From positions 1-50,712 of the forward strand of contig JAFQKI010000019.1 in the NCBI GenBank assembly GCA_017396945.1: a DNA stretch of 50,712 bases, given 5' to 3'. The number at the start of each line of letters is the position of its first letter. The stretch's first letter is position 1. The DNA is from Muribaculaceae bacterium. Lineage in GTDB: Bacteria; Bacteroidota; Bacteroidia; Bacteroidales; Muribaculaceae. This document shows, piece by piece, positions 34,547 to 42,666 of this stretch. The notes beneath the pieces were generated by a model, which was given only the letters and a program-made list of their open reading frames with translations, was not told the DNA's origin and did no database searches. The position numbers were made by a program, and so were the translations under genes.

Positions 34547-34753
34547 TTAGAATGGGAAAATTAAGGGTAACACAAGTATCATAACAATGCCGAGAATGAT
34601 TTGCAGTGGCAACCCGACTTTGATATAATCCATAAATGTATATTGTCCCGCCGGCATGACGAGCGCATTGGGCGGGGTTGAGAATGGCGATGCAAAACAC
34701 ATGCTTGCACCAAAACTGACGGCAAAAAGCAGTGTGAGTATGGTTGTCAACAT
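34547..34753 (-). pseudogene. C-terminal remnant of a SLC13/DASS-family permease
   Basis: A 68-residue open frame that matches only the last part of DASS (sodium-dicarboxylate/sulfate) transporters: ASMCFASPFSTPPNALVM, the GQYTFMDYIKVGLPL loop and a final helix ending LILPLIFPF-like. A full transporter has more than 400 residues, and an in-frame stop lies just upstream of the ATG with no permease sequence beyond it, so the N-terminal bulk is gone. The stub is preceded by a good promoter and leads into mtnN-luxS. It could be an inert relic or a short membrane peptide still translated as an operon leader. Confidence 0.75.
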
Positions 34754-34779
34754 AGTAAAATCGTTTTCAATTCAGACAA

Positions 34780-34810
34780 CAAATTTACAAAATATATTGT
34801 TGATTTGAAA
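34780..34810 (-). promoter_or_regulatory. Probable promoter of the stub-mtnN-luxS-albA_2 operon
   Basis: Minus strand TTTC (34810-34807; one mismatch), 19 bp, TAAATTTG (34787-34780, perfect); the stub ATG follows 27 bp downstream. Confidence 0.55.
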
Positions 34811-34840
34811 ATGCGAGCCGTGAGGAGTGGTATAGTTTTT

Positions 34841-35278
34841 CTATGGTCTCACTCGCCTGTCGGCTTTGCTCTGACCATAGGATGAGATGGAAATAAAGAA
34901 AGCGTCACGAAGTGCCGCTACAATGTGGGTGTTAATTCGCGCCCTTGCAGGCGCATATGTGTTGTCTCCTTTTCCGGAGGTTTCGCTACGCTCACCCCAC
35001 CGGCTATTCATATCGCCTGCCGGCTTCCAAGCCTTTACAGGCTTCATTGTTTAGAGACAGCTGATTGTAAATCTTTTTTTGCCACTTTCATGTGCTTACG
35101 CACGTGAATTGTCCCTCTGTCACGCAGTGATAGAGGGACGAGAGTTGGCAAAAGCCAACTCGGAGGGGGTTCAATATATGCTTGCACACGCACCTATCCA
35201 CATTCGGGATATAGCAAGCGCATAACGTCGGAGACGTTACATTATCACAACTCAATGCCAGAGTAACCTATTTACTCT
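34841..35278. repeat. Gene-free stretch with a chain of tight hairpins
   Basis: The 585-bp gap 34754-35338 has no credible gene but many inverted repeats: 34841-34848/34873-34880; 34939-34943/34950-34954; 35015-35019/35038-35042; 35087-35095/35100-35108 (9 bp, 4-nt loop); 35111-35123/35127-35139 (13 bp with one G-T, 3-nt loop); 35142-35149/35154-35161 (8 bp, AAAA loop); an imperfect pair 35177-35185/35214-35223; 35223-35229/35233-35239 (7 bp, 3-nt loop); 35260-35266/35272-35278. A 13-bp near direct repeat, CGCCTGYCGGCTT, occurs at 34854 and 35014. Short open frames here read as Arg/Ser-rich artefacts. It may be a structured RNA or a mosaic of palindromic intergenic repeats; no TAnnTTTG promoter is seen inside. 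Confidence 0.7.
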
Positions 35279-35338
35279 ATGGATTTTTTGTGGGAATAGC
35301 GCATAGGTGTGGTTTTGAATGAGGAAATTTGTAGGTTC

Positions 35339-35605
35339 TTAATTCTGTTTTTTGAAGGTGGATTTAAGGCGGCGCCAGCCGTCAACGCCGAGTATGGCGA
35401 GGGCGGTGTATTGTGAGGTTTTGGCGAGTCCGAAGAAAACGACCCAAAGTACACCTTTGGCGGTTGCTCTGATGGGTAGGAGCATTTGGGCAAATGAGAT
35501 TATATAGAAAACAACGCAGAGGGCGAGTATAAAAAGACCCGTGCGAAACGACAACCCTGAGAGCCATCGTTTCGCACGAGCTATTTTGCTGTTTTGATTT
35601 TTCAA
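35339..35605 (-). CDS. Uncharacterised 88-residue two-helix membrane protein
   Basis: 88 aa with a basic N-terminus, two hydrophobic segments (about 23-43, GLFILALCVVFYIISFAQML; about 50-70, KGVLWVVFFGLAKTSQYTAL) and a basic tail (GWRRLKSTFKKQN). No named family is recognised, although the style is that of a conserved Bacteroidales small membrane protein. Its ATG overlaps the nfnB stop (ATGA), so it is translationally coupled to a ferredoxin-linked transhydrogenase. A membrane anchor or accessory for NfnAB is an attractive guess but unproven. Confidence 0.75.
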   Translation of the reverse strand: MKNQNSKIARAKRWLSGLSFRTGLFILALCVVFYIISFAQMLLPIRATAKGVLWVVFFGLAKTSQYTALAILGVDGWRRLKSTFKKQN

Positions 35606-37071
35606 TCGAGAAGTGCTTTTGCCATAGACGCGGCAGCACGGCGACCGTCGCCCATAGCGAGGATTACAGTAGCACCACCACGCACGATGTCTCCACCGGC
35701 GTAGAGGTCGTCGAGCGAAGATTTCATTGAGTCTTCAGCGACCACGATTGTGCCACGGCGAGATACTTCAAGACCGTCAACGCTATTGGGAATAAGTGGG
35801 TTGGGCGATACTCCAACGCTCACGATAACTAAGTCAACAGGGATTTCTTTGATTGCGCCTTCAACGGGAACTGGAGAGCGACGACCTGACGCGTCGGGTT
35901 CGCCAAGTTCCATTTCTTGCACAAGCATCATGTTGACGCGACCTTTTTCGTCGCCACGATATTCAATGGGGTTGTGAAGAGTCATAAATTCAACCCCCTC
36001 TTCTTTGGCGTGCTTAACCTCTTCGACACGAGCGGGCATTTCTTCTTCGCCACGGCGATAAACGACCATTGCGCGTTCGGCACCCATGCGACGAGCAGTG
36101 CGCACAGAGTCCATAGCGGTGTTACCACCACCGATAACCGCAACGTTTTTGCCACGAAGCACCGGAGTGTCCCAATCGGGGCGACCGGCACCCATGAGGT
36201 TGACGCGGGTGAGGTATTCGTTGCTTGACATTACGCCGATGAGGTTTTCGCCGGGAATGTTCATAAAGCGGGGTAAACCAGCACCAGAGGCAACAAATAT
36301 GCCTTTGAAGCCCATTTCGTGTAAGTCGTTATAGCTTAGAGTTTTGCCGATGATGCAGTCTTTCTCAAATTTAACTCCCATTTGGCTTAAAGTGTTGATT
36401 TCGACATCAACAACGGCATTGGGGAGACGGAACTCTGGAATACCATATTTCAACACTCCACCAATCTCGTGAAGAGCTTCAAAAACGGTCACATCAAAAC
36501 CACGCTTAACCATGTCGCCGGCGAATGATAGTCCGGCAGGTCCTGAACCTACAACAGCTACTTTAATGCCATTGGCGGGAGCCATTGCGGGTAGTGAAGC
36601 GGTGCCACTTTGTTGCTCGCGGTCGGCGGCAAAGCGTTCGAGATAACCGATTGCTACTGGTTGTTTTTTCATTTTATGGTAGATGCAACGAGACTCGCAT
36701 TGTTTTTCTTGAGGGCAGACACGACCACACACCGCGGGGAGTGCGCTGGTTTCTTTGAGGACAACTGCGGCAGCCGCAAAGTCGCCACGCTCGATGTTTT
36801 TGATGAAGCCGGGAATGTTGATGTTAACCGGACAGCCTGTAACACATTGAGGATCGGGGCAGTCCATGCAACGAGAAGCTTCGACAAGCGCTTGTTCTTC
36901 GGTCAAGCCTTGGTTTACCTCTTCGGTGAATGTGGTGACACGATAGTCGGGATCCAACTCCGGCATTTTAACACGCTGTATGGCAGTGCGCTCTTTGGCA
37001 CTGTATTTTTTGCGTAAATCCTCGCGCCATTGAGCGTCGCGGGGCGCAGAGGTTATATTGTTTTCACTCAT
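35602..37071 (-). CDS. nfnB: NfnB: large subunit of NADH-dependent ferredoxin:NADP+ oxidoreductase
   Basis: 489 aa, GltD-like flavoprotein. N-terminal Cys cluster CMDCPDPQCVTGCP (Cys68, 71, 76, 80) plus CGRVCPQEKQCESRC for two [4Fe-4S] centres, an FAD loop VVGSGPAGLSFAGD, an NADP loop AVIGGGNTAMDSVRTARRMG and a C-terminal YAGGDIVRGGATVILAMGDG. Taken alone it would be annotated glutamate synthase small subunit/SudA, but it directly follows an NfnA gene (22 bp), which marks the electron-bifurcating transhydrogenase: it reduces NADP+ with NADH and reduced ferredoxin, or the reverse. No glutamate synthase large subunit is nearby. Confidence 0.88.
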   Translation of the reverse strand: MSENNITSAPRDAQWREDLRKKYSAKERTAIQRVKMPELDPDYRVTTFTEEVNQGLTEEQALVEASRCMDCPDPQCVTGCPVNINIPGFIKNIERGDFAAAAVVLKETSALPAVCGRVCPQEKQCESRCIYHKMKKQPVAIGYLERFAADREQQSGTASLPAMAPANGIKVAVVGSGPAGLSFAGDMVKRGFDVTVFEALHEIGGVLKYGIPEFRLPNAVVDVEINTLSQMGVKFEKDCIIGKTLSYNDLHEMGFKGIFVASGAGLPRFMNIPGENLIGVMSSNEYLTRVNLMGAGRPDWDTPVLRGKNVAVIGGGNTAMDSVRTARRMGAERAMVVYRRGEEEMPARVEEVKHAKEEGVEFMTLHNPIEYRGDEKGRVNMMLVQEMELGEPDASGRRSPVPVEGAIKEIPVDLVIVSVGVSPNPLIPNSVDGLEVSRRGTIVVAEDSMKSSLDDLYAGGDIVRGGATVILAMGDGRRAAASMAKALLD

Positions 37072-37093
37072 TTTTCAAAATTCAGATTAATGA

Positions 37094-37876
37094 TTAGTTA
37101 TAAGAACGCAAACGCATCAACATTTCATCGAAATCGACTTTGTGGGCGTCAAATTCGGGACCATCGATGCACACAAAGCGAGTTTTGCCATCGACTGTAA
37201 TGCGGCAAGCTCCACACATGCCTGTGCCGTCAACCATGATAGTGTTGAGTGAGCAGATAGTGGGAACTTCATATTTCTTAGTGAGCAATGCCACAAATTT
37301 CATCATAATAGCGGGTCCGATGGTAACAACTTGGTCAACTTTTTCACGAAGGATTACTTCTTCAACACCATTCGTTACCAAACCTTGTTTTCCGTAAGAG
37401 CCATCGTCGGTCATAATGATGACCTCGTCGGAGTATTCGCGTACTTGGTCTTCAAGGATGATTAAATCTTTGGTGCGAGCGGCAAGTACTGTAATCACCT
37501 TGTTGCCGGCTTGTTTCATCGCTTTGATAATGGGTAATAGAGGTGCGACACCTACACCGCCACCACAGCACACAACTGTGCCGACATTGGCAATGTGAGT
37601 TGCCTGACCAAGCGGACCAACAACATCGGTGAGATATTCTCCGGGGTTAAGTGCGCAGATTTTTGACGAAGAGTCGCCAATAGCTTGCACTACAAGTGTG
37701 ATTGTACCTTTTTCAATATCGGCGTCGGCAATTGTCAACGGGATGCGTTCGCCATGTTCACCCGCGCGCACAATCACAAAATGTCCGGGGCGGCGAGAAC
37801 GCGCAATCAGAGGAGCTTCAACGACAAGTTTTACTACTTTTTCAGAAAAATGCTCCTTTTCAACAATTTTATTCAT
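37094..37876 (-). CDS. nfnA: NfnA: small subunit of NADH-dependent ferredoxin:NADP+ oxidoreductase
   Basis: 260 aa, ferredoxin-NADP reductase-like fold: FAD-binding RRPGHFVIVRAGEHGERIPLT, pyridine-nucleotide part VCCGGGVGVAPLLPIIKAM, and a C-terminal [2Fe-2S] site GTGMCGACRITVDG...FVCIDG. The same family includes dihydroorotate dehydrogenase electron-transfer subunits (PyrK) and SudB; pairing with the GltD-like partner identifies the Nfn complex. It links the ferredoxin reduced by the 2-oxoacid oxidoreductase in this window to NAD(P)H pools. A perfect promoter lies 32 bp upstream. Confidence 0.88.
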   Translation of the reverse strand: MNKIVEKEHFSEKVVKLVVEAPLIARSRRPGHFVIVRAGEHGERIPLTIADADIEKGTITLVVQAIGDSSSKICALNPGEYLTDVVGPLGQATHIANVGTVVCCGGGVGVAPLLPIIKAMKQAGNKVITVLAARTKDLIILEDQVREYSDEVIIMTDDGSYGKQGLVTNGVEEVILREKVDQVVTIGPAIMMKFVALLTKKYEVPTICSLNTIMVDGTGMCGACRITVDGKTRFVCIDGPEFDAHKVDFDEMLMRLRSYN

Positions 37877-37907
37877 TTTATTCTAATGCTATTAATCGTA
37901 TAGAGTG

Positions 37908-37939
37908 CAAAGTTATCAAAATGTGTTTAAACCAACAAA
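37908..37939 (-). promoter_or_regulatory. Promoter of the nfnAB operon
   Basis: Minus strand TTTG (37939-37936), 20 bp, TAACTTTG (37915-37908); both boxes perfect, tucked between the gph-like stop codon and nfnA. Confidence 0.7.
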
Positions 37940-37942
37940 GAA

Positions 37943-38593
37943 TTAGGGGATAAAATCAAGAATTTCGATGGGAGCCTCAACAATGTGGTCGGCATAAAAT
38001 TCTTTTAATTCTTTTTCGGGGCGAAATCCCCAAGTCACTCCAACCGAGTTAACGCAGGCGCGTCGAGCAGTCTCCATATCGACACCTGAGTCCCCCACAT
38101 AAAGCACTTCGCTCTTGGGGGTAGGTGATTTTGAGAGGATTTCAAACACGATTGAAGGGTCGGGTTTGACAGGTACACCCTCTTTTTGTCCTTCAATGGC
38201 AACCCAATCGATGTTGGGGAAATAGTGGTTTATAATGTTGACGACGGCAGAGTGGTATTTGTTGGACGCAACAGCGAGTTTGATGCCCCGTCGCGATAGT
38301 GTCTCAAGTAGCTCGGTAATACCTTGATATGGGGTTGTGTGGACGCAATAATGAGTGTCGTAGTATGCGATGAAATACTCACGGAGTCGGTTGACAGTTT
38401 CTTCGGCACGGCATCCGTCGGGCAATACTCTCTCAAGCAGTCTCATTACTCCATTGCCGACAAAATAGGGATAGGATGAGATCTTGTGAGTGGGATATCC
38501 ACATTGCTCCAACGCATAGTTGGCAGCTGTAGCCAAGTCGTCAATAGTGTTGAGCAATGTCCCGTCAAGATCAAAAATGACTAATGATTTCAT
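37943..38593 (-). CDS. Phosphoglycolate-phosphatase-like HAD hydrolase
   Basis: 216 aa. HAD motifs: FDLDGTLLNTIDDL, VASNKY, KPDPSIVFEIL and YVGDSGVDMETARRA, with the small helical cap of the Gph/PGMB subfamily (VGNGVMRLLERVLP). Most probably a cytoplasmic phosphatase for 2-phosphoglycolate or a related small phosphate. It follows tamL by 19 bp and is probably cotranscribed with it. Substrate not provable from sequence. Confidence 0.88.
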   Translation of the reverse strand: MKSLVIFDLDGTLLNTIDDLATAANYALEQCGYPTHKISSYPYFVGNGVMRLLERVLPDGCRAEETVNRLREYFIAYYDTHYCVHTTPYQGITELLETLSRRGIKLAVASNKYHSAVVNIINHYFPNIDWVAIEGQKEGVPVKPDPSIVFEILSKSPTPKSEVLYVGDSGVDMETARRACVNSVGVTWGFRPEKELKEFYADHIVEAPIEILDFIP

Positions 38594-38612
38594 GAGAAGA
38601 TAATTAGTGGTT

Positions 38613-40940
38613 TTAAAATGGATAACCTACGGCAAAATGAAATGTGGCATCACGTCCCCACTTAGGGTGAATTAATGGCCAACGCTCTTGGTTTTGTGCC
38701 GGATTGTAGGCTTTCATACCTAAGTCAAAGCGAAGCAAGAAGTAGGTGAAATCAAGTCGAATGCCTGCGCCATATGACATGGCAATCTCTTTATAAAATG
38801 AATTGAAGTGGAACATGCCATCGGGTTGGTTCTCGTAGTTGTGGATGGTCCAAATGTTTCCCGCGTCAATAAACAATGCGCCTTCAAACACCCAGAATAG
38901 TTTGGCTCGATATTCAAGGCTTAAATCCAAACGGATGTCACCACATTGATTGATGAAGTCGGCAGATGAATTATGGGAGTCGTAGCTGCCGGGTCCGAGC
39001 GCGCGTACTCCCCAGCCTCTGACTCCATTGGCACCACCTGCATAAAATCGCTTTTCAAACGGCATTATTCGGGAATTGCCGTAGGGAACCCCAATACCTG
39101 TCCCGACATGAAATGCAATTGAATTGCGTAGGTTGAAGTTGTGAGTATAGGTGTAGTCAAAATCGACTTTGGCATACTGAGAGTAGGGGACTCCAACAAT
39201 TTTATAGACACCATCATCACGGTTTTGACCTATGAGGTTGGAAATGCCGTAAAGCAAGTTGCCGGCAATCTCAGCTGATGCACGCAATGTATATACCGAC
39301 TGTTGGAACGAGTTGCGTTGCATTAACATTGAATTTGGAGTGCGACGATTGGTTTTATAGTAGGTATAGCCCATCTTCATGATGAGGTGATCCTCATAAC
39401 TATATCGTAACAATGGATTGTCGGGGGCTACTTGGTCGATAAAGTCAATAGTGCTTTTGGGCAGATATACATAATCAAGGTCTATGAAGTCAAAAGTGTG
39501 TCTTTGTGTGTTTTGGCGGTTGCTCCAACGATATCGCCAAGCGGCTCCGGCGATTGTGCGGGTGTATTCGGGGCGTTCCTGATATGTAAATGACACAGCA
39601 AACTCGGTTGACGCTCTCATGCGTCGCTTGAAATCTTTGGATATAAACGGACACTCAAATTTGGGGAACGTTATGCCAACTTCTCCGGCAAATTCAATAT
39701 AATTGTCGTTTATTAATCCGTCAAGGTCACCCGATAGGCTTTCGTATGCCATGCGAGCTTTCGCGGTCAATAACTCAGAGCCTTTGGCAAGATTGCGATG
39801 CTGATATGTGAGTCCTAACCCAAAACCAAGGTCTCCTTCTGAGTTAGTGCCTTCCAACTCGACTGAAATGCTTTGTTTTTTGTTGCGAGATAGAAGAATA
39901 TAGAAATCCAATAGTGTGCTGTTTGGGACTTGTTTAGCCTCGATGTTGATGTATTTCAATATGCCGAGTTGTCCAAGAGATTCGTAAGTGCGATTTATAG
40001 AGTTAACGCGGTACATATCACCTGGACGAATGTAGCATTTCTCATCAATGGTCTGAGGCTTAAGATATTTATCATTGTTGTAGTATATATTTAATCCGTT
40101 ATGAACAACAATGTCGGTGGCCGAAAACGAGGTTGTATCTCTAACCATATCATAGTCGGTGATGATATGCACATTGCGGATGTGATAGGTTTGATGATCT
40201 GTTGAGACTGATGCGGAATCTACAACTTCAGATGGTTGGCTTATGAGCATTGTCAAGTCAACGTTTTTATTGCCGGCGGTAGTGTCGGCGATAAAAGTGA
40301 TATAGTCTTTCTTAAATGCGTAATATCCGTTGTTGCGCAATCGCTCAAGGATGAGAGTGCGCTCTGCGTCGAGGTCATCTCGGTTTAGTCTGTCCCCTGA
40401 ATTGATAGAGCGACGAGTGGAATCTCTAAGGACAATGCGACTAATTGCTGTGTCGGGAATTTCATATTTGATCGATGAAATGATATGTGGTTTCCCTGCG
40501 TGGATTATATAATTGACATCTATTTTCTTTTTCTTAGGGTACATGGTGGTGTCGATAGTAACAGTTGCGTCCATGTAGCCTTTGTTTATCATCGCCAATT
40601 GTAATTGATGCGCAGAGTTTTCGGCTTGTGAATAATCAAATATCACCGGGGCTTGACCAAGTTTTTTCAACCACTTGTTATACCATTTGGCGGTGTCTTG
40701 TCCTGCCATGTTGTAAGTGGCAAGTTGAAGTTTGAGAAATCCGAGAACTTTGTGATTGGGCGCTTGTCGCAGATAGTTGTAAAGCTCAGAAGATTTTACC
40801 TCATTGGCGTCTTTAATTGTAATTGTGGCATTGTCAAGGAGATATTTTCCATCGGGGACATGTTTAGTGGTACTGCAACTCACTGATATGGCGACAGTAA
40901 CACATAGTAACAAAAGATTTAGGAGTAATCTTAGTGTCAT
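38613..40940 (-). CDS. tamL: TamL-type BamA/TamA-family outer membrane lipoprotein
   Basis: 775 aa, Omp85 family. The signal peptide ends at a Cys (ISVSC, Cys22) followed by STTKHVPDGKYLLDNATI, the hallmark of the lipidated TamA homologue (TamL) of Bacteroidetes. POTRA-like repeats fill about residues 30-380 (LNRDDLDAERTLILERLRNNGYY, TYESLGQLGILKYINIEA), and a 16-strand barrel follows, with FYAGGANGVRGWGVRALGPG (VRGF/Y-like loop motif) and a C-terminal FAVGYPF. It helps insert barrel proteins in the outer membrane. No TamB gene is adjacent. Its -7 box is TACCTTTG at 40961-40968. Confidence 0.92.
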   Translation of the reverse strand: MTLRLLLNLLLLCVTVAISVSCSTTKHVPDGKYLLDNATITIKDANEVKSSELYNYLRQAPNHKVLGFLKLQLATYNMAGQDTAKWYNKWLKKLGQAPVIFDYSQAENSAHQLQLAMINKGYMDATVTIDTTMYPKKKKIDVNYIIHAGKPHIISSIKYEIPDTAISRIVLRDSTRRSINSGDRLNRDDLDAERTLILERLRNNGYYAFKKDYITFIADTTAGNKNVDLTMLISQPSEVVDSASVSTDHQTYHIRNVHIITDYDMVRDTTSFSATDIVVHNGLNIYYNNDKYLKPQTIDEKCYIRPGDMYRVNSINRTYESLGQLGILKYINIEAKQVPNSTLLDFYILLSRNKKQSISVELEGTNSEGDLGFGLGLTYQHRNLAKGSELLTAKARMAYESLSGDLDGLINDNYIEFAGEVGITFPKFECPFISKDFKRRMRASTEFAVSFTYQERPEYTRTIAGAAWRYRWSNRQNTQRHTFDFIDLDYVYLPKSTIDFIDQVAPDNPLLRYSYEDHLIMKMGYTYYKTNRRTPNSMLMQRNSFQQSVYTLRASAEIAGNLLYGISNLIGQNRDDGVYKIVGVPYSQYAKVDFDYTYTHNFNLRNSIAFHVGTGIGVPYGNSRIMPFEKRFYAGGANGVRGWGVRALGPGSYDSHNSSADFINQCGDIRLDLSLEYRAKLFWVFEGALFIDAGNIWTIHNYENQPDGMFHFNSFYKEIAMSYGAGIRLDFTYFLLRFDLGMKAYNPAQNQERWPLIHPKWGRDATFHFAVGYPF

Positions 40941-40960
40941 TAATGATTGTTTTCAGAATA

Positions 40961-41000
40961 CAAAGGTACGGTAATTTATCGATTTTATTTACTAATTTTG
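40961..41000. promoter_or_regulatory. Divergent -7 boxes for tamL and the GT4 gene
   Basis: Minus-strand TACCTTTG (40968-40961) points to tamL and plus-strand TAATTTTG (40993-41000) to the GT4 gene. They lie 24 bp apart in a 77-bp divergent region, so RNA polymerases would exclude each other. -33 boxes are poor on both sides. Confidence 0.5.
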
Positions 41001-41017
41001 TGATATAATTAATCACT

Positions 41018-42157
41018 ATGGCAGAAAAATTAAAAATAATCAGGTCGGCAACGGTGCCGACATCTCTTGATACATTTTGCCGAGACCAATTGAAAGAATT
41101 GTCGGCGATGTATGAAGTTGTGGCTGTATCGTCTCCATTGCCCGAACTTGAAACTGTCGCCAAGCGTGAAGGTGTGAGAGTTGTGGCGGTGATGATGAAT
41201 CGCCATATATCTCCAATCGCCGATTTGAAATCGATATGGAAAATGTATCGATTGCTGAGACGTGAGCGTCCTTGGCTTGTGCACAGCATGACACCAAAGG
41301 CGGGGCTTGTGTCGATGATTGCCGCATGGATGGCTCGTGTCCCTAATAGAGTACACACGTTTACCGGCTTGATATGGCCTACTGCGACAGGGATGAAGCG
41401 TCGTGTTTTGATGTTGACTGATAAAATCCTTTGTGCATGTGCGACACATATCATTCCGGAAGGGAATGGGGTGAAACGAGACCTTGAAAATCATCATATC
41501 ACAAGAAAACCGATGAAAGTACTTGCCAATGGCAATGTGCGAGGCATCGATATGGAACATTTTTGTCGCACGTCGGAAGTGATGGGTGTCGCCAATGAAT
41601 TGCGAAAAGATGGAGTTTTTACATTTGTGTTTGTGGGTCGAGTGGTGAGAGATAAGGGTATTCACGAGTTGGTTGCGGCTTTTCAACGTTTGAATGCGGA
41701 ATATGAAAATACTCGTCTTGTGCTTGTGGGACGAGCAGAACCGGAACTTGATCCATTGAATGATGAAACCATGAAGGAGATTGAGCAAAATAGCGCGATT
41801 GAGGCTGTTGGAGCGCAAGAGGATGTGCGCCCATGGCTTGCGGCATCAGATGTGCTTGCGTTTCCAAGTTATCGCGAGGGTTTCCCAAATGTGGTTATAG
41901 AGGCTGGCGCAATGGGGCTACCATCGATTGTAACCGACATAAATGGTTCAAACGAGATAATTATAGAGGATGAAAATGGGTTGATAGTTCCGGCTCACGA
42001 TGAGAAGTCGTTATATTACGCAATGTTGAAGATATATCAAGAACGTGAGTTGTATGGGCGATTGGCAAAAAACGCCCGACGATTGATCGCCGAGCGTTTT
42101 GATTGTCATATCGTGAGAAAAGCGTTGTATGATTTTTATGCGATGTTGCCTCGCTAA
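41018..42157 (+). CDS. GT4 glycosyltransferase (surface polysaccharide type)
   Basis: 379 aa, GT-B fold. N-domain: IRSATVPTSLDTFCRDQLKEL, VHSMTPKAGLVSMIAAW and HTFTGLIWPTATG. C-domain: FTFVFVGRVVRDKGIHELVAAF and the donor-binding SYREGFPNVVIEAGAMGLP with both glutamates. The HSMTPKAG and FTGL pattern is typical of capsule/O-antigen GT4 enzymes transferring sugars onto lipid-linked intermediates. It stands alone, with no polysaccharide cluster around, divergent from tamL. Its stop is 3 bp from that of the phosphoesterase gene. Confidence 0.9.
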   Translation: MAEKLKIIRSATVPTSLDTFCRDQLKELSAMYEVVAVSSPLPELETVAKREGVRVVAVMMNRHISPIADLKSIWKMYRLLRRERPWLVHSMTPKAGLVSMIAAWMARVPNRVHTFTGLIWPTATGMKRRVLMLTDKILCACATHIIPEGNGVKRDLENHHITRKPMKVLANGNVRGIDMEHFCRTSEVMGVANELRKDGVFTFVFVGRVVRDKGIHELVAAFQRLNAEYENTRLVLVGRAEPELDPLNDETMKEIEQNSAIEAVGAQEDVRPWLAASDVLAFPSYREGFPNVVIEAGAMGLPSIVTDINGSNEIIIEDENGLIVPAHDEKSLYYAMLKIYQERELYGRLAKNARRLIAERFDCHIVRKALYDFYAMLPR

Positions 42158-42159
42158 AA

Positions 42160-42666
42160 TCAGCATTTGACTTTCCCTAATTCAATCACTTCAAGATCAC
42201 GCATATTACCATTGTCGATGGTGAGGCGTATGAGGGTGCGTTCTTTTTGCCATCCATGATAGCCTGCTGCACCTGGATTGATGTGTAGCAGATTCATCTC
42301 TTTATCCCACATTACTTTCAAAATGTGAGAGTGTCCGGTAACCATGAGGTTGACGTTGTTGTCGCGCAATAGTCTCATTACTCCGGGTGCATAACGACCA
42401 GGATAACCACCGATGTGGGTCATCCACACATTAATCCCCTCGATAGTGAAATTTTCCACTTCGCGACATCGACGGCACACCTCGCCATGGTCGATATTGC
42501 CTGAAACGGCTCTTACGACAGGAACAATCGCTTCAAGTCGGCGAATGACGTCAATGTCACCCACATCGCCGGCATGCCAAATTTCATCGCATTTGGCAAA
42601 ATGTTTAGCGTAGCGATCATCCCAGCATGAATGGGTGTCGGATAATATGCCGATGAGTTTTGACAT
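42160..42666 (-). CDS. YfcE/MJ0936-family metallophosphoesterase
   Basis: 168 aa, calcineurin-like phosphoesterase with the complete metal set: SDTHS (Asp10, His12), GDVGD, GNIDH, THIGG and GHSH. Small enzymes of this group cleave phosphodiesters such as artificial or cyclic-nucleotide substrates; physiological substrate unknown. Its ATG shares one base with the GH13 stop codon (TGATG), so translation is coupled. Last gene of the three-gene operon. Confidence 0.92.
   Translation of the reverse strand: MSKLIGILSDTHSCWDDRYAKHFAKCDEIWHAGDVGDIDVIRRLEAIVPVVRAVSGNIDHGEVCRRCREVENFTIEGINVWMTHIGGYPGRYAPGVMRLLRDNNVNLMVTGHSHILKVMWDKEMNLLHINPGAAGYHGWQKERTLIRLTIDNGNMRDLEVIELGKVKC

Noticed and set aside
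34841-35107. Short open frames of 60-70 codons on both strands in the hairpin block
   Set aside because: Arg/Ser/Ala-rich, no domain or promoter, and they run through the inverted repeats; typical of non-coding GC-rich repeats read as protein.
35602-37071. Glutamate synthase small subunit (GltD) as the function of the 489-aa flavoprotein
   Set aside because: No large GltB subunit is adjacent and the preceding gene is an NfnA/SudB-type subunit, so the Nfn complex explains the pair better.
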